From Micromonospora sp. R77 (GTDB lineage Bacteria > Actinomycetota > Actinomycetes > Mycobacteriales > Micromonosporaceae): a DNA stretch of 64,000 nucleotides. Numbering within the stretch: the first letter of the stretch is position 1; each line of letters opens with the position of its first letter. The translations under genes were made by a program, and so were the position numbers. This document shows, piece after piece, positions 17,746 to 26,823 of the stretch. Location of the stretch: assembly GCF_022747945.1 (NCBI RefSeq), contig NZ_JALDST010000001.1, positions 186,001 to 250,000 on the forward strand. Reading direction: 5' to 3'. A model generated the notes under the pieces. It was not told the DNA's origin. It saw nothing but the letters and a program-made list of their open reading frames with translations, and ran no database searches.

Positions 17746-18417
17746 TCACCGCCCGACCGACACCCAGGTGGCCTCCGCCCGCGCGGCCACCGCACCGTCG
17801 ACGTCGTACAGGGTGCTGCGCACCAGCGCGCGGCGGCCCTCGGTCCGGACGACCCGACCGACCACGAGGCACTCGGTGCCGGGTCGGGGCAGCCGGTCGA
17901 CGGCGACCGCCAGCCGACCCAGCAGGTACGACCGGTCCGGCTCGATGACCGTCCAGCCGCCCGGGCAGTCCAGCGCCGCCCAGACGGCGAGCCGGACGGG
18001 CACCCCGTCGGCCGGCAGTACGACCACCCCGCTGGTGCTCCCGTCGGCCGCCCGGCGCGGGCGGATCCGCAGCCCGTCGGGGCGCCGTGGGCCGCAGACG
18101 AAGCAGGTGGGCAGGTGGTGCGGCCCGTGCCGGGGCACCCACCCGGTGGGCGGGCCGGCCGGGGCGACGGCGGGGATCCCGGCGGACCGGGGTCGCACGG
18201 TGGCGACCAGCCGGCCGCCCGGGGCGTGCAGGGCCGCCCCCGTACCGTCCGGGTGCAGCGTCAGCGGCACGCCCAGCGGGGCGGGGCTGCGCAGGGTCAC
18301 CTCCGGCACCGCCGGCGCGGCGGGCAGGGCCGCGGCGACCAGGCCGCACGTCCAGCCGCCGTTGCCGGCGCCGGGCGGCCCGCCGTAGCGTGGCTCGACC
18401 CGCAGCCGCGCCGTCAC
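17746..18417 (-). CDS. Hot-dog-fold protein (PaaI/acyl-CoA thioesterase-like)
   Basis: A 223-residue protein with the segment CFVCGPRRPDGLRIRPR, which resembles the CFGCGP..PDGL motif of actinobacterial hot-dog proteins, and a C-terminal hot-dog-like half (VWAALDCPGGW, VVGRVVRTEGRRALVRSTLYD). These proteins hydrolyse or bind acyl-CoA or acyl-carrier thioesters. GTG start at 18417 overlaps the stop of a repeat-rich short ORF upstream (GTGA). It is downstream of the E1/E2 2-oxoacid dehydrogenase genes on the same strand, so it may act on the acyl-CoA they produce. It is not the PKSE-associated E10 thioesterase, which is shorter and normally adjoins the PKSE. Confidence 0.65.
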   Translation of the reverse strand: MTARLRVEPRYGGPPGAGNGGWTCGLVAAALPAAPAVPEVTLRSPAPLGVPLTLHPDGTGAALHAPGGRLVATVRPRSAGIPAVAPAGPPTGWVPRHGPHHLPTCFVCGPRRPDGLRIRPRRAADGSTSGVVVLPADGVPVRLAVWAALDCPGGWTVIEPDRSYLLGRLAVAVDRLPRPGTECLVVGRVVRTEGRRALVRSTLYDVDGAVAARAEATWVSVGR

Positions 18418-18596
18418 CGACGCACCGCCCGCCCGGCCCCGACCGACAGCGAGCCCCGGGCCGACACCGGACCCACCCCGACGGCGGGACCCGCACCGAC
18501 GTCGGAACCCGCACCGACGTCGGGGCCGAGGCCGACAGCGAGCCCCGGGCCGGCATCGGGACCCGCGACGGCATCGGGACGCGGCGGGGCCGGCAT
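18414..18596 (-). repeat. Repeat-rich stretch with a 60-residue open frame
   Basis: Between the E2 and hot-dog genes lies a run of imperfect repeats encoding, on the minus strand, a low-complexity peptide with repeated G-P-D-V-G-A-G-like units (two near-perfect ACCCGCACCGACGTCGG copies on the plus strand near 18487-18525). The frame opens at an ATG overlapping the E2 stop (TGATG) and closes overlapping the GTG of the hot-dog gene. That fits translational coupling, but the composition suggests an expanded minisatellite rather than a protein with a function. Confidence 0.4.
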
Positions 18597-19842
18597 CAGG
18601 ACCGGGCCAGCATCAGGACCGGGTCGGTGAGCAGGTCGGCGACGTCCCGCAGCACCCCCGCCGCGAGGTCGCCGTCGACCACCCGGTGGTCGAAGGAGAG
18701 CGCCAGGGTGGTCACCTTGCGGACCGCCAGCGCGCCCTCGTGCACCCAGGGCATGTCGCGGACCTGGCCGACCGCGAGGATCGCCGACTCCCCCGGGTTG
18801 AGGATCGGGGTGCCGCCGTCCACCCCGAACACCCCGGTGTTGGTGATCGTGATGGTGCCGTCGGTGAGGTCGGTGGGCCGGGACCGGCCGGCCCGCGCCG
18901 TGTCCACCTGCGTCTCGATCGCCGCCGCCAGCGCCGGCAGCCGCAGCGCGTGGGCGTCCTTGACCTTCGGCACGAGCAGGCCACGGGCGGTCGCCACGGC
19001 GATGCCGAGGTGGACGTGGTCACGCAGCACGATCTCCTGGGCCGGCCCGTCCCACCACGCGTTGATCATCGGCCGTCGCTCCACGGCGAGCAGCAGCGCC
19101 CGCGCCACCAGCAGCAGCGGTGTGACCCGCAGTTCGCGGAAGTCGGGCAGCTCGCGCAGCCGGGCCACCGCGTCGACCGTCGCGGTGACGTCGGCCTGCA
19201 CCCAGGTGGTCACCTGCGGCACCGTGGACACCGAGCGGACCATCGCCTCGGCGGTCGACCGGCGTACCCCCCGCACCGGGATGCGGACGGGCGCGGCGCG
19301 GCCGGCGGCGCGCCGGATGTCGTCGCGGGTGATCGCGCCGTCCGGTCCGCTGCCGGTCACCGCGGCGAGGTCGACGCCGAGGTCGCGGGCCAGTCGCCGG
19401 GCCGGCGGCGTGGCCGCCACCGGGGCGTCGCCCGGCCCGGCCGGTGGCCGGGACCGGTGCTGGCGCCGCTCCCCCCTGGGCGCGCCCCGACGCCGGGCGT
19501 GGAGCCGTACCCGACCAGCGCCGGCGCCCGGTGCGGCACCGCGCCGACGAGTTCCGCCGGTACGTCGGCGGGAGCCTCCACCGGCTGCTCCTGCGGCCGG
19601 TCCACGGTGACCGCGATCAGCGGCGTGCCGACCGGCACCGTGGCGCCCTCGGCCACCAGCAGTTCGGCGACCCGGCCCGCGAACGGGCTGGGCAGCTCGA
19701 CGGCCGCCTTCGCCGTCTCGATCTCCACCACGACCTGGTTGACCGTGACCGGGTCCCCCGGGCGGACGTGCCAGGTCAGGATCTCCGCCTCGGTCAGGCC
19801 CTCACCGACGTCGGGCAGGTTGAAGTGCCGCAGCTCGTCCAT
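18596..19842 (-). CDS. 2-oxoacid dehydrogenase E2 (dihydrolipoamide acyltransferase), frame broken
   Basis: E2 component of a branched-chain-type 2-oxoacid dehydrogenase, about 415 residues after closing one frame break. The lipoyl domain is at the N-terminus (LPDVGEGLTEAEI, lipoyl lysine in EIETAKAAVELPSPF), then a peripheral-subunit-binding domain (TPPARRLARDLGVDL) and the catalytic acyltransferase domain with SFDHRVVDG near the end. The lipoyl part is read from ATG 19842 (or GTG 19848), and the rest in another frame from about 19440; one missing C in the six-base run 19471-19476 would join them. It overlaps or abuts the stop of the E1 gene. It transfers the acyl group to CoA. No E3 gene lies in the window, so the cell's general E3 probably serves. 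Confidence 0.82.
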
Positions 19843-19844
19843 CG

Positions 19845-21977
19845 TCACTCCGCGGTCGTCCGGTCCACCGCCGCCAGGATGCGGTCGACGCCGGGCAGGT
19901 AGTCGCTCTCGGCCCGTGACGGCGGGTACGGCGCGGAGTAGGCACCGACCCGTTCCACCGGGGCCTCCAGGTGGTAGAAGCAGCGTTCGGCGACCCGGGC
20001 GGCCAGCTCGGCGCCGAAGCCGCTGAACACCGGCGCCTCGTGCACCACCAGGCAGCGCCCGGTACGGCGCACCGACGCCAGCACGGTCTCCTCGTCCAGC
20101 GGGTTGAGCGAGCGGAGGTCGACGACCTCCAGCGACGCCTCGGCCACCTCCGCCGCCTCCAGGCAGGTCTTCACCATCGGCCCGTACGTCAGCACCGTCA
20201 CGTCGTGCCCGGGGCGGACCACGGCCGCCCGGTCGAACGGCAGCGCCCGGCCCGGGTCGACCTCGACCGGTCCCCGGTCCCAGTAGCGGCGCTTGGGCTC
20301 GAAGAAGATGACCGGGTCCGGGCAGGCGATGGCCTGCTGGATCAGGGTGTACGCGTCGGCGGGGCTGGCGCAGGTGACCACCCGCAGCCCGGCCGTGTGG
20401 GTGAAGTACGCCTCCGGCGACTCGCTGTGGTGCTCGGGTGCGCCCACCCCGCCGCCGAACGGCACCCGTACCACGACCGGCAGCTCCAGCCGGCCGGCGG
20501 TGCGGGCCCGCAGCCGGGCCAGCTGGGTGGTGATCTGGTTGAACGCGGGGAAGACGAACCCGTCGAACTGGATCTCGCAGACCGGCCGGTAGCCGCGCAG
20601 GGCCAGCCCGATGGCGGTGCCCACGATGCCGGACTCGGCCAGCGGGGTGTCCAGCACCCGGCTCTCGCCGAAGTCCTTCTGCAGGCCGTCGGTGACCCGG
20701 AAGACGCCGCCGAGCCGCCCGACGTCCTCGCCCATCACCAGCACCGCCGGGTCCTGCTCCATCGCCTTGCGCAGGCCCTCGTTGATGGCCCGGGAGAGCG
20801 CCCAGGTGCGGGCGGCGGGCCGGGCGGTGGCGGGACCGGTCGGCGGTGCGGCGGGCGGCGGCTCGGTGACGACGGCGCGCGGTGCCCGGTCGGGCCGGTG
20901 GGCCCGCGCCTCGTCGGCCAGTTGCCGGTGCGCGGCGGCGTAGACGTGCGACCAGATGACCTCCGGGGCGGGCTCGGCCAGGCCGAGGCAGCGCCGGCGC
21001 AGCTCCGCGCCCGCCTCGTCGACCTCGGCGTCGACGGTGGCGAGGAACGCCGGGTCGGCGGCACCGGTCCGGACCAGGTGGGCGCGGACCCGGCTGATCG
21101 GGTCGCGCAGCCGCCACCGTTCCAGCTCCGCCTGCTCGCGGTAGCGGGTGGGGTCGTCGGTGGTGGTGTGCGGGCCCATCCGGTAGGTGACCGCCTCGAT
21201 CAGGGTGGGCCCCTGCCCGGACCGGGCGTTCTCCATCGCCGCCCGGGTCACCGCCAGGCAGGCCAGCACGTCGTTGCCGTCCACCCGGACGCCGGGGAAG
21301 CCGAAGCCGGCGGCCCGCCGGTACAGCGGCACCCGGGACTGCTTCTCGGTCGGCACGGAGATCGCCCACTGGTTGTTCTGGCAGAAGAACACGATCGGCG
21401 CGTTCTGCGCCGCCGACCAGACGAACGCCTCGTTGACGTCGCCCTCGCTGGTGGCGCCGTCACCGAAGTAGACGATGGCCGCCTCCTCGACACCGTCGCG
21501 CTGGATGCCCATGGCGTAGCCGGTGGCGTGCAGCGTGTGGCTGCCGATGACGATGGCGTACGGGTGCAGCCGGTGGTCGGCGGGGTCCCAGCCGGAGTGT
21601 GCGACGCCGCGGAAGGAGGCGAGCACGTCGGCGGGCGGCACGCCCCGGCACCAGGCCACGCCGTGGTCCCGGTAGGTCGGGAAGACCATGTCCGGGGCGG
21701 TGAGGGCCCGCGCCGAGCCGACCTGCGCGGCCTCCTGCCCGAGCAGGGACGGCCAGGCGCCCAGTTCGCCCTGCCGGGCCAGCGCGAGCGCCTCGGCGTC
21801 GAGCCGGCGCACCAGCAGCAGGTCCCGGTAGAGGCCGCGCAGTTCCTCGGTGGACACGTCGAGGCGGTAGTCCGGATGCTCCACCCGGTCTCCGTCGGGG
21901 GTGAGCAACTGGACGAGGTCCGGATCGGGCGCGGTCTGGGCACCCGGCGGTGTCGCGGGCGGGTAGTCGATGGTCAC
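19845..21977 (-). CDS. 2-oxoacid dehydrogenase E1, alpha and beta fused
   Basis: A 710-residue single-chain fusion of E1 alpha (about residues 1-350) and E1 beta (about 385-710) of a branched-chain-type 2-oxoacid dehydrogenase. The thiamine-diphosphate motif is GDGATSEGDVNEAF followed by QNNQWAIS; the beta half has VMGEDVGRLGGVFRVT, LAESGIVGTAIGLALRG and HHSESPEAYF. A proline/alanine linker joins the halves. Many actinobacteria encode these subunits separately; the fused form is known but less common. It decarboxylates a 2-oxoacid and loads the acyl group onto E2. With AroH upstream, an arylpyruvate or branched-chain 2-oxoacid destined for the natural product is possible. GTG start at 21977. 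Confidence 0.88.
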   Translation of the reverse strand: MTIDYPPATPPGAQTAPDPDLVQLLTPDGDRVEHPDYRLDVSTEELRGLYRDLLLVRRLDAEALALARQGELGAWPSLLGQEAAQVGSARALTAPDMVFPTYRDHGVAWCRGVPPADVLASFRGVAHSGWDPADHRLHPYAIVIGSHTLHATGYAMGIQRDGVEEAAIVYFGDGATSEGDVNEAFVWSAAQNAPIVFFCQNNQWAISVPTEKQSRVPLYRRAAGFGFPGVRVDGNDVLACLAVTRAAMENARSGQGPTLIEAVTYRMGPHTTTDDPTRYREQAELERWRLRDPISRVRAHLVRTGAADPAFLATVDAEVDEAGAELRRRCLGLAEPAPEVIWSHVYAAAHRQLADEARAHRPDRAPRAVVTEPPPAAPPTGPATARPAARTWALSRAINEGLRKAMEQDPAVLVMGEDVGRLGGVFRVTDGLQKDFGESRVLDTPLAESGIVGTAIGLALRGYRPVCEIQFDGFVFPAFNQITTQLARLRARTAGRLELPVVVRVPFGGGVGAPEHHSESPEAYFTHTAGLRVVTCASPADAYTLIQQAIACPDPVIFFEPKRRYWDRGPVEVDPGRALPFDRAAVVRPGHDVTVLTYGPMVKTCLEAAEVAEASLEVVDLRSLNPLDEETVLASVRRTGRCLVVHEAPVFSGFGAELAARVAERCFYHLEAPVERVGAYSAPYPPSRAESDYLPGVDRILAAVDRTTAE

Positions 21978-22016
21978 GTGCCACTCCTCGTCAGGGGGAA
22001 CCGGCCGGCGCCGGGT

Positions 22017-22232
22017 TCAGGCCGGGTGGGCGCGGTCCCGGCGCGGGCCGCCGGGCCGCGGATCGACCCGGTGCGAGCGGACGTACGCGTCGCAGGCCGC
22101 CCGGTCGGTCGGACCGTGCACGGTCGTCCACCCGGTCGGGACGTCGATCGGGTACGGCCAGAGCGAGTGCTGGCCCTGCTCGTTGACCAGCACGGAGAAG
22201 ACGGCGTCGGGAACGTCGAAGGGGTTGGTCAT
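22017..22232 (-). CDS. MbtH-like protein
   Basis: A 71-residue MbtH-family chaperone of adenylation domains. It has the hallmark NPFDVPDAVFSVLVNEQGQH, SLWP and a PTGW segment, with the second tryptophan-containing motif TGWTTVHGP and the usual AYVRSH end. Start is ATG 22232 (a GTG lies immediately before). It lies 27 bases downstream of the stop of the A-PCP gene at 22263 and is transcribed with it, so its likely partner is that adenylation domain. Confidence 0.93.
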   Translation of the reverse strand: MTNPFDVPDAVFSVLVNEQGQHSLWPYPIDVPTGWTTVHGPTDRAACDAYVRSHRVDPRPGGPRRDRAHPA

Positions 22233-22262
22233 CACGCTCTCCCGGCTGTGGTTCGCAAGGGG

Positions 22263-24002
22263 TCAGGCCGCGACCGGGTCCAGCCACCGGGCCAGCGCGG
22301 CGGGGGTGGCGGCGTCGAAGACCAGGCTGATCGGGACCTCCCGGCCGAGCACCGCGCGGATCCGGCTGACCAGCCGCATCGCCTGCAGCGACTGCCCGCC
22401 CAGGTCGAAGAAGCTGTCGTCCGGCCCGACCCGCGGCATGCCCAGCACGTCCGCGAAGATCTCGCAGAGCGCCCGCTCCCGTTCGGTCTCCGGGGCCCGG
22501 CCGCCGTCCTGGGGGCCGAGTTCCGGCACCGGCAGCGCCCGGCGGTCGACCTTGCCGTTGCCGGTGAGCGGGAGCCGGTCCAGCGGGACGACGACCGAGG
22601 GGGTCATGTAGTCGGGCAGCAGCCGGCCGACGTGGGCGGTCAGCGCGGCGACGTCCACCGGCCCGGCGGCCGGCACCACGTACCCGACCAGGCGCCGGTC
22701 GCCGGTGGGCACCGGCACGGCGACGACCGCGGCGTGCGCCACCGACGGGTCCGCCTCCAGGGCCGCCTCCACCTCGGCCAGTTCGACCCGGAAGCCCCGG
22801 ACCTTGACCTGGTCGTTGGCCCGGCCGCAGAAGTGCAGCAGCCCGTCGGTGTCCCGCCGGACCAGGTCACCGGTGCGGTACATCCGCCGGCCGGGCAGGC
22901 CGTCCGGGTCGGCGACGAAGCTCGCCGCGGTCAGCTCCGGCTCGTCGACGTAGCCGCGGGCCAGCCGCTCGCCGGTGAGGTAGAGCTCGCCGACCGTGCC
23001 GTCCGGCACCGGCCGCAGCCGCTCGTCCAGCACCCGGTGCCCCACCCCGTGCAGCGGGCGGCCCATCGGCACCACGTCGGCCGGCGGGTCGACGGCCGTC
23101 ATCGGCGCGTGCACGGTGAACAGGGTGGCCTCGGTCTGGCCGTACATGGCCCGCACGGTGAGGTCGGGGCAGTGTCGGAGCACCTTGCGCACCGCGCCGG
23201 CCGAGACCACGTCGCCGCCGGTGAGCACCTCGCGCACCCCGGCCAGGCAGGTCGGGTCCTCCTCGGCGAGGACCCGGAACAGCCCGGCGGTCAGGTGCAG
23301 CCCGGTGACCTCCTCGTCGCGGACCAGCCGGCGCAGCGTCGGCGCGTCGGGCACCCCCGGCGGGGCCACCACGACCCGCCCGCCGCGCAGCAACGGCACC
23401 CACAGCTCGTACGTGGAGACGCTGAACGCGTGCGGGGCGAGCATCGGCACGCAGCTGTGCCGCCCGGTGTCCCAGCACGGGTCGGCCACCAGCCGCAGCA
23501 CGCCCCGGTGGGTCACCGCGACGCCCTTGGGCTGCCCGGTGGAGCCGGAGGTGTACATCACGTACGCCACGTCGTCGGGGTGCGTGCCGGCCGCCGGGGG
23601 CGGGCCGTCGGGACCGGTGGCGCCGTCGACGCGCAGCGCGACGACCCCGTCGGGCAGCGAACGGTCGCCGGTGGCGGCGTGGGTGAGCGCCAGTGCCGCC
23701 CCGGACCGGTCGAGGATCCGCCGGATCCGTTCGTCGGGGCCGGCCTGGTGCAGCGGCAGGTAGCAGGCGCCGGCCCTGAGCACCGCCAGGAAGGCGACCA
23801 CCACGTCGGCGGAGCGTTCCAGCAGCACCGCCACCGGCTCCTGCGGCCGTACGCCGTGGGCCACCAGCCGGGCGGCCAGGCGGGCGGTCTCGGCGTCGAG
23901 GTCCCGATAGCTGAGCCGGCGCTGCCCGTCGACGACGGCAATCGCGTCCGGAGTCCGTTCCACCTGCGCGGCGAAACGTTCCTGAATGGAGGTGAATCGC
24001 AT
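22263..24002 (-). CDS. NRPS adenylation-PCP didomain (SgcC1/C2-like role)
   Basis: A 579-residue two-domain NRPS protein. The adenylation domain has YTSGSTGQPKGV (A3), GELYLTGERLARGYV, YRTGDLVRRDTDG, ANDQVKVRGFRVELAEVE and NGKVDRRAL (A10 lysine present). The PCP has Ser538 in FFDLGGQSLQAMRLV. At the position of the Asp that normally holds the alpha-amino group (FDxS in core A4/A5) this protein reads AFSVSTYELW, a serine. Loss of that Asp is known in domains that activate beta-amino or non-amino acids, which fits a beta-tyrosine-like unit as in C-1027. The MbtH gene follows directly. No aminomutase is in the window to confirm the substrate. Confidence 0.88.
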   Translation of the reverse strand: MRFTSIQERFAAQVERTPDAIAVVDGQRRLSYRDLDAETARLAARLVAHGVRPQEPVAVLLERSADVVVAFLAVLRAGACYLPLHQAGPDERIRRILDRSGAALALTHAATGDRSLPDGVVALRVDGATGPDGPPPAAGTHPDDVAYVMYTSGSTGQPKGVAVTHRGVLRLVADPCWDTGRHSCVPMLAPHAFSVSTYELWVPLLRGGRVVVAPPGVPDAPTLRRLVRDEEVTGLHLTAGLFRVLAEEDPTCLAGVREVLTGGDVVSAGAVRKVLRHCPDLTVRAMYGQTEATLFTVHAPMTAVDPPADVVPMGRPLHGVGHRVLDERLRPVPDGTVGELYLTGERLARGYVDEPELTAASFVADPDGLPGRRMYRTGDLVRRDTDGLLHFCGRANDQVKVRGFRVELAEVEAALEADPSVAHAAVVAVPVPTGDRRLVGYVVPAAGPVDVAALTAHVGRLLPDYMTPSVVVPLDRLPLTGNGKVDRRALPVPELGPQDGGRAPETERERALCEIFADVLGMPRVGPDDSFFDLGGQSLQAMRLVSRIRAVLGREVPISLVFDAATPAALARWLDPVAA

Positions 24003-24128
24003 CAGGCCCCTCTTTTCCCCGACAGTTTCCGCACTGGTTGGAATTCAATTTCTCCGCTTGCAGAAAGCGTGCCACCTGACCCACCGGGAAACATCTCTCG
24101 AATTGCCGTCACGGGTCGCGGCCACCGG

Positions 24129-25520
24129 TCAGCGCAGCGCCGACGTGTGCGGGGCGACGTCGTGGCGGAACAGGCCGTCCGGGTCGACCCGCGCCCGGAC
24201 CCGGTCCACCGCCGCCACCCCGGCGGCGTCGAGGTGTCCCTGCGGCTGGTCCACGGTCTCCACGAAGGTGGGCGCGGTCCGCCCGGTGTCCCAGGGGGTG
24301 AGCGCCCGGCGTACCGACGCGCAGTGCCGGCGGATGTCCGCCGCGGTGACCGGACCGAACGGCATGCCACCGCTGACGTACGCGTAGCGGGCGGGCAGGT
24401 GGTCGAGGACGCCGCCGCCGGGGCCGGGCACCGCGAGGGCGCCACCGAGCTGGCGGAGCTCGGCGTTGATCAGCGGCGAGCCGGAGCCCGGTCCGACCGC
24501 CGTCAGGAACGCCGCCTCCCCCGCCTCGTCCAGCTCGCGCAGGAGCAGGTGGTCGCCGACCAGCGGCACCGGATCGGCCGGGTCCAGGTGGGCCTCCAGC
24601 ACGGCCAGCGGCCCGCCGGTGGCCCAGCTGTCCTGGATGGGGGGTGCCACCGCCCGCAGCGGACCGAGCAGGTCGTCCGCCGCGCGCCGGGCGGCCGGCA
24701 GGTCGTCGTCGGTGCCGGCGAGCACCGCGCCGTCGACGCAGACCACCGGGCCGGCCGACAGCGCCGGTGGGATCACCCCGTCGATCGCCGGCAGGTTCAT
24801 CACCCGCAGCGAGGTCGTCGCCCGGTGCGGCGCGTCCCGGGTCCAGCGCCGCCAGGCGGCCAGCAGCCCGGCCGCGTGGTCGGCAGACCAGAAGGCCGCG
24901 CCGGTGACCACGGCGGCCACCGGGAAGAGCGCCAGCTCCACCGCGGTGACCACGCCGAAGCCACCGCCCCCGCCCCGCAGGGCCCGGAACAGCTCCGGGT
25001 CGTGGTCGACGTCCACCCGACGGAACTCGCCGTCGGCGGTCACCAGCTCCACCGCGCGGACGCTGTTGGCGGCCAGGCCGACCTGCCGGCCGTAGCTGCT
25101 CACCCCGCCGCGCAGCAGGTAGCCGACCGCGCCGACGGTGGGCGAGGAGCCGTGCGGCGCGGCGAGGCCGTGGGCGGCGGCGGCGCGGGCCACCTCACCC
25201 CACCGGGTGCCGGCCGGGATCCGGGCCACGCCGGTCGCCGGGTCGATCCGCACCTCACCGGCGATCCGGGTACGGATCAGCAGCCCGCCGTCGACGGGAC
25301 GCGCGGCGGCGCTGCCGTGCCCCGTCGAGTGCACCCGGACCGGCCAGCCGCGCCGGCGGGCGTCCAGGACCGCGGCGCGGACCTGCCCGACCGTACGGGC
25401 CGTCACGGCGGCGGCCGGGCGTACCGGGGCCGCCAGGTTGAACACCTCGACGGCGGCCTGGTACCCGGCGTCCGCCGGGAACAGGGTCAGGCCGTCCACC
25501 TCACCGACATTGGTCACCAC
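24129..25520 (-). CDS. FAD-linked oxidoreductase (BBE/PCMH family), single covalent link
   Basis: A 463-residue flavoprotein of the vanillyl-alcohol-oxidase/berberine-bridge superfamily. The PCMH FAD domain is N-terminal, with His68 in HSTGHGS as the likely 8-alpha-histidyl link. The second attachment Cys is replaced by Ser (GSSPTVGAVGYLLRGG), so attachment should be mono-covalent. The C-terminal BBE-like end (FVETVDQPQGHLDAAG, then VDPDGLFRHD) binds the substrate side. Such oxidases catalyse two-electron oxidation of alcohols, amines or phenols. It lies between the A-PCP gene and an acyl-CoA-dehydrogenase-fold oxygenase on the same strand. The substrate is unknown. Start GTG 25520. Confidence 0.82.
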   Translation of the reverse strand: MVTNVGEVDGLTLFPADAGYQAAVEVFNLAAPVRPAAAVTARTVGQVRAAVLDARRRGWPVRVHSTGHGSAAARPVDGGLLIRTRIAGEVRIDPATGVARIPAGTRWGEVARAAAAHGLAAPHGSSPTVGAVGYLLRGGVSSYGRQVGLAANSVRAVELVTADGEFRRVDVDHDPELFRALRGGGGGFGVVTAVELALFPVAAVVTGAAFWSADHAAGLLAAWRRWTRDAPHRATTSLRVMNLPAIDGVIPPALSAGPVVCVDGAVLAGTDDDLPAARRAADDLLGPLRAVAPPIQDSWATGGPLAVLEAHLDPADPVPLVGDHLLLRELDEAGEAAFLTAVGPGSGSPLINAELRQLGGALAVPGPGGGVLDHLPARYAYVSGGMPFGPVTAADIRRHCASVRRALTPWDTGRTAPTFVETVDQPQGHLDAAGVAAVDRVRARVDPDGLFRHDVAPHTSALR

Positions 25521-25566
25521 AGCCTCCAGGGGTTCCGGCGCGCCGGGTGGCCGGCGGCGCGGGGGG

Positions 25567-26805
25567 TCAGCCCACCGCGAAGTGGGCGCGGGTGTACTCG
25601 CGGGTGGCCCGGGTGGGCAGGAAGACGGCGAAGCCCGCGTGGGTGTGCAGCATCGACATGTCGCGCCAGATCCGTTCCAGGCGCTCGCCGTGCCGTACGG
25701 CGCTGGACCCGGCGGTCGGGAACAGGTGCCGCTCGACCGCCTGCCAGCACAGCCGGATCACCTGCCGGCAGATGGTGGCCAGCCGCAGGTCCTGCTCCCG
25801 GGTGAACGCCTCCGGGCCGGCGGCGCAGAGCTCGTGCCACTGGCGGACCGCGTCGCGCAGCGCCGCCTCCGCGGTCGCGATCATGCCGGTGGCCTCGCCG
25901 TACCAGAGTTGGTAGTCGGGGTCCTCGGTCCGGCCGACGACCGGCGGGAAGACGGTGCGCCGGGAGCGCATCAGTTCCGCGTAGACGTCCAGGGCGCCGT
26001 ACGCCATGCCGACCGAGAGGGCGGCGACCTCCAGCACCATGAAGCTGATCGGCCCACCGCCGTACTGCGGGTTGCCGTGCAACGCCCGGCCGGGCGTGCC
26101 GAGGGTGACGTCGACCTCGCTGAGGTGGGTGTCGGGCAGGACGAACTCGGCGGGCAGGTCGGCGTCCACGGTGATGCTGTGCGAGCCGCTGCCGCGCAGC
26201 CCGAGCTGGCCGCCCCAGTCGTCGAGCCGCCGCCACTGGTCGCGCGGGGCCACGAAGAGCACCGGCCGGGGCGGCCCGCCGTCGTCCGGCTCGGCCAGCG
26301 CGTGCCCCAGGAAGTGCGTCGCGTAGGGCGCCCCGGAGCAGTAGTTCCAGGTGCCGGTGACCGTCCAGCGGCCGTCCGGCCGGCGGTGGGCGGTGCCGGA
26401 CGGCACGATGGTGGCCGGACAGACGAAGTCCCCGTCGGCGAAGAACCGCGCCTGCGCCGCCTCGCCGAAGAGGGTCGCCACGGCGACCGCGTGGGTGGCG
26501 CCGAGGCAGTACATCCAGCCGGTCGACGGGCAGGCCCGGGTCAGCTCGGTGACCACCGCGAGGAAGGTGCCGATGTCGGTCTCGTAGCCGCCGTAGCGGC
26601 GCGGCACCAGCATCCGGTAGAAGCCGGCCTCGCGGAACGCCTCGTGCACGTCGGGGGCGTAGTAGGTGCGCTGCTCGGTCTCCGCCTGCCGCCGGACCAG
26701 CAGCGGGGCCAGTTCCCGGGCCCGGGCCAGCAGCTCGGCGGGGGTCGGGACGGGTTCCGGCGACGAGCCGGGCGCCGGCCCGGCCTGCTCCGTGACGACC
26801 GCCAT
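25567..26805 (-). CDS. Acyl-CoA-dehydrogenase-fold flavin monooxygenase, copy 2
   Basis: About 412 residues, related in fold to the protein at 13597. It has FYRMLVPRRYGGYETDI, a YCLGATHAV segment and GTWNYCSGAPYATHFLG in the beta domain, and GLRGSGSHSITVDADLP, typical of reduced-flavin-dependent group D hydroxylases rather than dehydrogenases. The start is uncertain: ATG 26805 has AAGGAG nine bases upstream, and GTG 26823 in the same frame also has GAGGAG, which would add six residues. It diverges from the condensation-enzyme gene. A hydroxylation during core or side-chain tailoring is likely; the exact step is not predictable. Confidence 0.75.
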   Translation of the reverse strand: MAVVTEQAGPAPGSSPEPVPTPAELLARARELAPLLVRRQAETEQRTYYAPDVHEAFREAGFYRMLVPRRYGGYETDIGTFLAVVTELTRACPSTGWMYCLGATHAVAVATLFGEAAQARFFADGDFVCPATIVPSGTAHRRPDGRWTVTGTWNYCSGAPYATHFLGHALAEPDDGGPPRPVLFVAPRDQWRRLDDWGGQLGLRGSGSHSITVDADLPAEFVLPDTHLSEVDVTLGTPGRALHGNPQYGGGPISFMVLEVAALSVGMAYGALDVYAELMRSRRTVFPPVVGRTEDPDYQLWYGEATGMIATAEAALRDAVRQWHELCAAGPEAFTREQDLRLATICRQVIRLCWQAVERHLFPTAGSSAVRHGERLERIWRDMSMLHTHAGFAVFLPTRATREYTRAHFAVG

Positions 26806-26823
26806 GGCAGCACGCTCCTTCAC

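Noticed and set aside
19971..25805. 1,944-residue plus-strand open frame
   Set aside because: Runs antisense over E1, MbtH, A-PCP and FAD oxidoreductase genes that all show clear motifs; high GC makes such long shadows common.
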